Assembly (NCBI GenBank): GCA_028023455.1
Contig: JAQFVV010006334.1
Coordinates: forward strand, 3,302,596-3,366,595
Length of the DNA stretch: 64,000 nucleotides
Reading direction: 5' to 3'
DNA from: Epiperipatus broadwayi
Lineage: Eukaryota > Onychophora > Udeonychophora > Euonychophora > Peripatidae
This document shows positions 58,397 through 64,000 of the stretch, piece after piece; the first letter of the stretch is position 1; each line of letters starts with the position of its first letter. The notes below the pieces were generated by a model, which worked only from the letters and a program-made list of their open reading frames with translations, searched no databases and was not told the DNA's origin. The translations under genes and the position numbers were made by a program.

Positions 58397-60740
58397 GTGT
58401 AAAAATAACTTATTACAAAAAACATTTCATTTTTTTCCTGGGTCACATTTTTTACACATTTAAAATATAGCAGAAAAGTCAAATTAGAACTAATGTATAT
58501 CTAATTAGCTGATAAATAAGAAGTTATGATTGGTAATACACCAGTATTGTTCTAAGGGGGAAAAGTATATTTTTTTGAGTAGAAAAAAAAATATCTGAAA
58601 GGATTGTATTGGAAGAAATAAAATAACTTGATATATATTTTATTTTTATTTATTTTAACATTGCTTAGTCATAGTGTTAATTAAACCCAGATCCATAAGA
58701 AATTTTAATTATCTTTGGAAAGAAATAATTCATTGTTAATATTCTAGAACAAAATGCCTTGAAAAATTGTCATACATGTTGGAATAAATACATTGTTTAA
58801 AACAAACTTATTAAAAGGAAAGTTATACGTACAGCAAATAAGTGTATAATTGAGTAATAAACTCCATTATTATCTTTTTAACAAAAGAAGGAATGCCTTT
58901 AATAAATATTGAACAAATTGCTGGATTTATTTAAAATGGAAAAAAACCCCATACTGATGCTTCCTACTCGAAATAAAATATTTAAACTTTGTGCACCAAT
59001 CTCCAATAAAATAAAAATGATATAAAACCAAAAGTAAACTAGGCATAAAGAGTAGTGAAACTATAAAACAATTTTCCAATGAAATATTCAAACACTATTC
59101 CAGCAATAATCACAGGAATAAAGCTATGAAAGTAGTATTACTGGAATAAACATTTTAATAATATACTTTAAAAATTTTCATTGTCCAATGAAAGAGACAA
59201 AAAGAACCTCAAATATTTTGATAATATCTTTGTAAAATAAGTATGAAATTTAATGAATAGATGTGCTCATGTTTGCATTATTACAAATTTAATATCACAA
59301 AGTAAAAGTGGAAATATTCTTATTATATATATTATGAAATAAAGAGATTATGCATGAAGGAATTAGATATTGGTATATATAATTTGATGATAACTGCATT
59401 AATATGTCCATAAAGTAATATCTCACACATGTATGCAAATTATAAGTATTTTGTTTTATTTATTGTGTCTAAGAAGAAATAAGAAGAAATAAAGTATTTC
59501 TACTAGATTATGATTGTTATCGGCACAAGTTTGGTTATTTAAATTATGAAGAATTATGCAAGTTCTTTTTCTTGAAAATTGTAACTATGAAATTCTTTTC
59601 ATTACTTATTTATTATTTATTATTTTATTTAAACAGTTTCATTTATTATATATTCAAAGAATTTACATTTGAAAACAGATTTAAGTCTGGTCTCATATGA
59701 TTCTGCTTAAATATAATACAAAAATGCTTTTTGAAATCTTTATGAATAAAATAATAAAATAGTTTTTTGTTTTAATTCCAAATTGTATTGTTTCTATAAT
59801 ACTGCTAATATTGTTTATTGCCTGAGGGAATCATGGCTATATTATAAATTGAGGTAGGTTGGTGATCATCATCATTTGTGTAAACTTTACTTGATGGCAT
59901 TTTGGACAAAAGTAAAAAAATGATAATTAGTAAAATGTATTTAATTTCACTTAAGGCAATTCATAATCAAGAGTGGGGATTTTATGCCTTACTCAAGGTG
60001 AAAGTATATGATTTAATATTGGAAGAGTCTTCGTTATATCCTCATGATTAGTTATCCAAAAAAACATTTTCTTTTTCTCTTTTCTTTATTATATTTGCCA
60101 CAACCATATCACTGGTAGTTACATTTTTATCCTTCTCCAAATCTAAAAATCTTATAAAATTTGTGTGATTTTTAACTATTAACCTAGTTTGACTTATTAA
60201 TTAGATTCATTGATATTGGTGTTGGGATCATGAGGTGCATTTTTTTTTCTATCATCAATTATATATTATGGCCCAATAACTACAAAGGCATAACAAGATA
60301 AACAAAAAAATATTTTCGTCCCACACTCTATTAGAATATCTCTAGAAAAGAAAATATCCTTACTTCTGATCCAACCACTAATATAGGTGATATGTATATG
60401 CTTTTGCATTATGTTTATGATCAAAGAGTAAACTATCAAAACATAACATTTGATATTGTTAGTAAAAGAGAAACTTGTGCTCAATGTTTTTTAGATGTAA
60501 AATGATGGAAGCTGTATCATATTGCAATCATAACTTTGTTTTTAAAGCACTGTTCATCTGCTCATGCCAACTCCCATTATCTTTAAATAGTGTAGAAATT
60601 GTTAGGTGTTCATCAATTAACTAGTTTCATATGATGTTCATTAAATATCATCAATTATTAGTAAAAGATTTTTTAAACAATATATTTTTTAAGCAACTCG
60701 TAACTGAATCTAATTGTATTAATGTGTAGTTTTGAAATGA
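58397..60740. other. Intergenic, nothing firmly recognised
   Basis: One minus-strand open frame (to 60266) starts GWIRSKDIFFSRDIL after an AG at about 60387, but there is no strong splice signal. Otherwise AT-rich with no repeat that I can name. Confidence 0.35.
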
Positions 60741-60747
60741 TTTATAG

Positions 60748-61219
60748 CAGGGGTAGGCAATTGTTTTGGCTCGGGGGCCACAGAGGTTGGTGGAGGGCCG
60801 CATCGGGGCCACTTTGTAGAAGCAAAGGTTAGCAGAGGACCGCACCTTTTTTCATGACACAATAAACGCACTGCTTTATTCCCTGTATTACCAAAGAAAT
60901 ATTTGTTGTCCATTCTTCATTAAACACATGACATTCGTCACCAATTTTACATTTTTTCAAAGGGTTCATGGTTTCGCTAAAGTTAGAAATGTATATATTT
61001 GCTAATGCAAAGACAAAATTGAAATTAACCAGATCAACTGGAAAAGCACTGCACATCATATCTACACTGCACGTGTATTGATGTGGCCATCCTAGTGGAA
61101 AATATGAGCTGAATCTTCGGTCACGCACGGGAAGAAAATCTCAGTTCAAGGCAGATTTTTCTGATTGTCTTGGCGGGCCGCATAAAAACTCTTAGAGGGC
61201 CGCTATTTGCCCACCCCTG
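60748..61219 (-). mobile_element. Short hAT element with transposase N-terminus, 8-bp duplication
   Basis: Terminal inverted repeats CAGGGGTAGGCAA and TTTGCCCACCCCTG, with the exact 8-bp duplication atttatag at 60740-60747 and 61220-61227. On the minus strand a frame contains CKIGDECHVFNEEWT, then after a one-base frameshift near 60905 the downstream frame reads KYFFGNTGNKAVRLLCHEKR. This pattern (acidic block, F-x-x-x-W, then F-F then C-L-x-C) is the start of transposases of the general-transcription-factor-II-I-repeat-2/ZBED type, including the first part of a zinc finger. The rest is deleted. At 472 bp it is a MITE-like derivative. It has kept CpGs, suggesting a fairly recent insertion. 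Confidence 0.85.
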
Positions 61220-61227
61220 ATTTATAG

Positions 61228-62740
61228 AAATCTTTATAAAATTGAACCAAGACATCGTTTTGATGGAGTTTTTTTTTTTTACCTATCTTTACGGAATAAA
61301 AGCAGAAACAAAAATATCTTGCTTCTAAAATTTGTCTTTTATAGATGATTGTGATCTCTTCACAGGCTAAAGAGTTTATGTTAATATAGAATACAAATCA
61401 ACAGTCTAGGAGAAGAAAAAAATATAAAATTTACCATTGAGTAAGCACTTGATATTATTTGAAATAATTAAAAAAGACTAGAAAGCATAAATGCTCCCAG
61501 ACGTAAAAATTTAAGACTTGGTTTTGAAATTAAATACAATTATGTTACCTAATTAATAAAATCCATTATGGCGGAACATTTCCTTTTAAGATTTAAGTAA
61601 TTAATGAGAATTACTTTTACACACACTATGTTTTAATTTTGAAATCCATACAACATTTGAAAATTGATTATTTAATATTAATCGTATATATCTTGATGTT
61701 ACTAAGATAGATATATTATCAAAATTGTAAAGTTATTTAAAAGATCTTAATTATTAATCAGACGTATATTCTTTATATGAAACTGATATTTTCGTTAACC
61801 ATACACTTACAGAAAAAAATGGATAAAAAGAGAAATTAATTTTTGCTTTGAAACGAGTGTGCCATGATCATCACAGACTTTTATAATTATGCATTAGTAT
61901 TTTTTGATTAGAGAGTAAAATAAAGTGGAAAATCATTTAAATACGAACGCAGTAGTTTTTTTAAAGGGGGGAGGTTGGGGACGGGAAGAGCTTGCAATAA
62001 TCTGTTTAAAAACTATTTTTACTGTTTTATATATACAGTATATTGTTATTTTATTACAATAACAATAACGTATATTCTACTTTAATTAAAGTTTATTTAA
62101 CTACTCTCCACTTTATTCGCTTTCAATCATAAAGCGCTTCCCAGACTTATTAAAAAATAGCATAGTCGAAAAGTTTAATTAGATTTTGTGTTGATAAAAT
62201 TTATTGCATCTTGTAAGATGTAATGAGGCAATTTGATGTTGACGTTTTAACAGATTAGAAATTAAAAATAAAATTGAAAAAGTGCCATCTTTTGAGTAAA
62301 ATTTGAAGTAAAATTTATTACTTTGCCTAATCGAATAGTTTACAGTGGATGAACATATTAATTAACATTCTTAATATTTTAAATTTTTGTTATAATTAAT
62401 TAACATTCTTAGTTATTATTTTAAATTTTTGTTATAAAATCTATAAATGAATTTTTTAAATAAGAAAACAATATATAGCATGATGTGCTTTATTAGCATG
62501 AATTATTATTATCTGAGTAAAAATATTGTTACATTGTACAGATATGGATATTTTGTGAAAGAGAGATATACATTTAGGAAAAGACAAAGACTTTATAGTT
62601 TGTGTAAATCTTGATCGATTATTACTATCTCTTTTAGTCAATTTTACAGTGAAAAACTGAAAATAATAAACAAATGAAAAAAATCAGGTGGAAATCAAAA
62701 TAAATTTAAAGAAGATGTACCTAGGAATGTCATATATATA
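61228..62740. other. Intergenic; CpG-retaining patch
   Basis: A G-rich run 'ggggggaggttggggacggg' lies at 61966-61985, and several CpGs occur between 61840 and 62180. No gene was recognised. Confidence 0.35.
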
Positions 62741-62744
62741 TATA

Positions 62745-64000
62745 TTAATTGTGTTTGCCATGGAATGGAAAAAGGCTATTTGATCCTATTTGAGGTTTGA
62801 GGAGAACCAGGTAGAACAAATTCAAACGCTATTTCATATATTATTGTCACTGCAGTTGTTATTTATGATTATTCATGTAGTATAGTCTGCTCACTATCAC
62901 ACATCAGGTACCATGGCAAGTTTAATGGCTCTTTATCTCTGAGTTTAAAAACAAATTCATGTTTTTTTCTCAGTTGTCTGATAGTTTTTAAATGAAATAT
63001 TGGTTGAGTTTCCATGAATGTAGTTAGGATGTGTGAATGAACTGTTTTTTTTTAAGTAGATATTTACAATCATGACAGACAGAACTGAAATATGGTGCTT
63101 ATTCCTAGGTCATTATTAAATTATAAGTTATGGTAATGGTTGGTGGACTAAAATGCAGAGAATTAAAAATCCTCTGATTGCAAATCCATGATGCCATTTG
63201 ATGACAAACTTTTATTTAGATATTTACAATCACAGACAATTTTCCAGTGAAGGAACAAAAACTGTCTAATATTAAATGGGACACTGTTGCACTTTGTGAA
63301 GACAGAAGGAATGGTAAAAAGACAATTTTTACATAAATAGATATATACTGTCTAAAAAGATCCAAATATTGAAAGGCATAAGTTAAGTAGAATTCATTAT
63401 AATAAAATGTGAAAGTATAACTATATGGACATTGATAATATATTAGATAGCATGGCAAGATTATTTATTGACATTAATGGAAGATATTAAATGCTGATAA
63501 TTCAAGTTTATGCCCTCAAAAGTTGTCATTGTGGTGGAGAAGTAGAGGATTTTTATATAGATATACAAAATGTTATCAGATCCAACAACATTGAAAATTG
63601 TAATAAAATATTTTAATGTTAAAATTGGAAAATGATTGAAAGATGAAAAAACTGTGGGTAAATTTATGATACAGAAATGAGAAAAGACATAGACTTGTGC
63701 AATTTGCAGAAAATTATTGTGTACATTATGAATTCCTTTTCTGAAAAAGAGAGTAAATTGAAATGAATATCACAACATTTAAATGAAGACACAACAAAAT
63801 TGTCTTATATTTTGATTATTAGAAAATATATATTTGAAGAAAATGAGATACGTGCTTATGCACAACTAAGCAGGTGAAAGCTAAAAGAAAGTTAAGATTT
63901 AACAATAGATATTTCTAATCTTCAAGAACACTTGAATAATTAAAATTAAAATTTGCAAAACATTTTAATATATTAACAAACTTTGAAAATAGTTCAGACT
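62745..64000 (+). mobile_element. RTE-like LINE, 5' half, runs off window end
   Basis: Shares the 5' untranslated block with the copies at 2590 and 47235 (for example 'tatctctgagtttaaaaaca' near 62935 and 'gatttttatatagatatac' near 63549). The endonuclease part is present: a QVYALKS-like strand near 63504-63524, and a remnant around 63598-63630 in place of the G-D-F-N-A-R motif. A KKRVN-type stretch lies near 63745. Stops are frequent. The RT domain would lie beyond the window. Confidence 0.75.

Noticed and set aside
60651-61128. Three overlapping minus-strand open frames as host genes
   Set aside because: They lie within or at the edge of a hAT element with perfect duplication, and their matching parts are transposase N-terminus in two frames.

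Overview
The window looks like an AT-rich, gene-poor stretch of an invertebrate-type animal nuclear genome (G+C roughly 25-30% by eye). There is no dense coding and no operon structure. What can be recognised is eukaryotic transposons: RTE-like LINEs, a Penelope-like element with a GIY-YIG endonuclease, hAT DNA transposons, a Gypsy-type LTR element, tRNA-derived SINEs and hairpin (foldback) elements. CpG is sparse over most of the window. The species cannot be named from sequence alone; chelicerate, other arthropod, mollusc or cnidarian are all possible.

Layout. 0.4-5.4 kb: two decayed LINE copies, one with both endonuclease and reverse-transcriptase (RT) remnants. 6.3-9.0 kb: two exon-like segments on the minus strand, the best hints of a host gene. 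9.29-9.7 kb: end of a hAT element. 12.3-13.7 kb: Penelope-like element. 15.5-16.1 kb: non-autonomous hAT with an exact 8-bp duplication. 16.6-17.2 kb: 3' end of another LINE. 20.7-26.2 kb: repeat cluster with a 1.3-kb palindrome, related hairpin elements and a truncated SINE. 26.8 kb: a SINE with A and B boxes. 31.35 kb: another hairpin element. 35.0-37.6 kb: Gypsy-type remnant with two recognisable LTRs. 39.5-39.9 kb: another palindrome. 41.5-43.0 kb: a 1.5-kb hAT carrying the C-terminal part of a transposase. 45.0-45.7 kb: two tandem duplications. 47.2-52.2 kb: a long LINE split by two later insertions. 54.1-54.6 kb: a diverged minisatellite. 56.2-57.1 kb: SINE plus hairpin repeats. 58.1 kb: hairpin element. 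60.7-61.2 kb: short hAT with a transposase N-terminus. 62.7 kb to the end: 5' half of another LINE copy.

The most unusual feature is a family of elements (about 0.2-1.3 kb) with one conserved linear end, a long hairpin at the other end, no poly(A) tail and no Pol III boxes. Four copies are flanked by exact direct repeats of 11, 11, 13 and 15 bp. An unrelated 1.4-kb insertion at 49.4-50.8 kb repeats the design: a 600-bp hairpin at one end only and an exact 13-bp direct repeat at both junctions. I could not match this to a class I know, and it is the best candidate here for something undescribed.

All protein-like matches come from reading translations by eye. No database search was possible.
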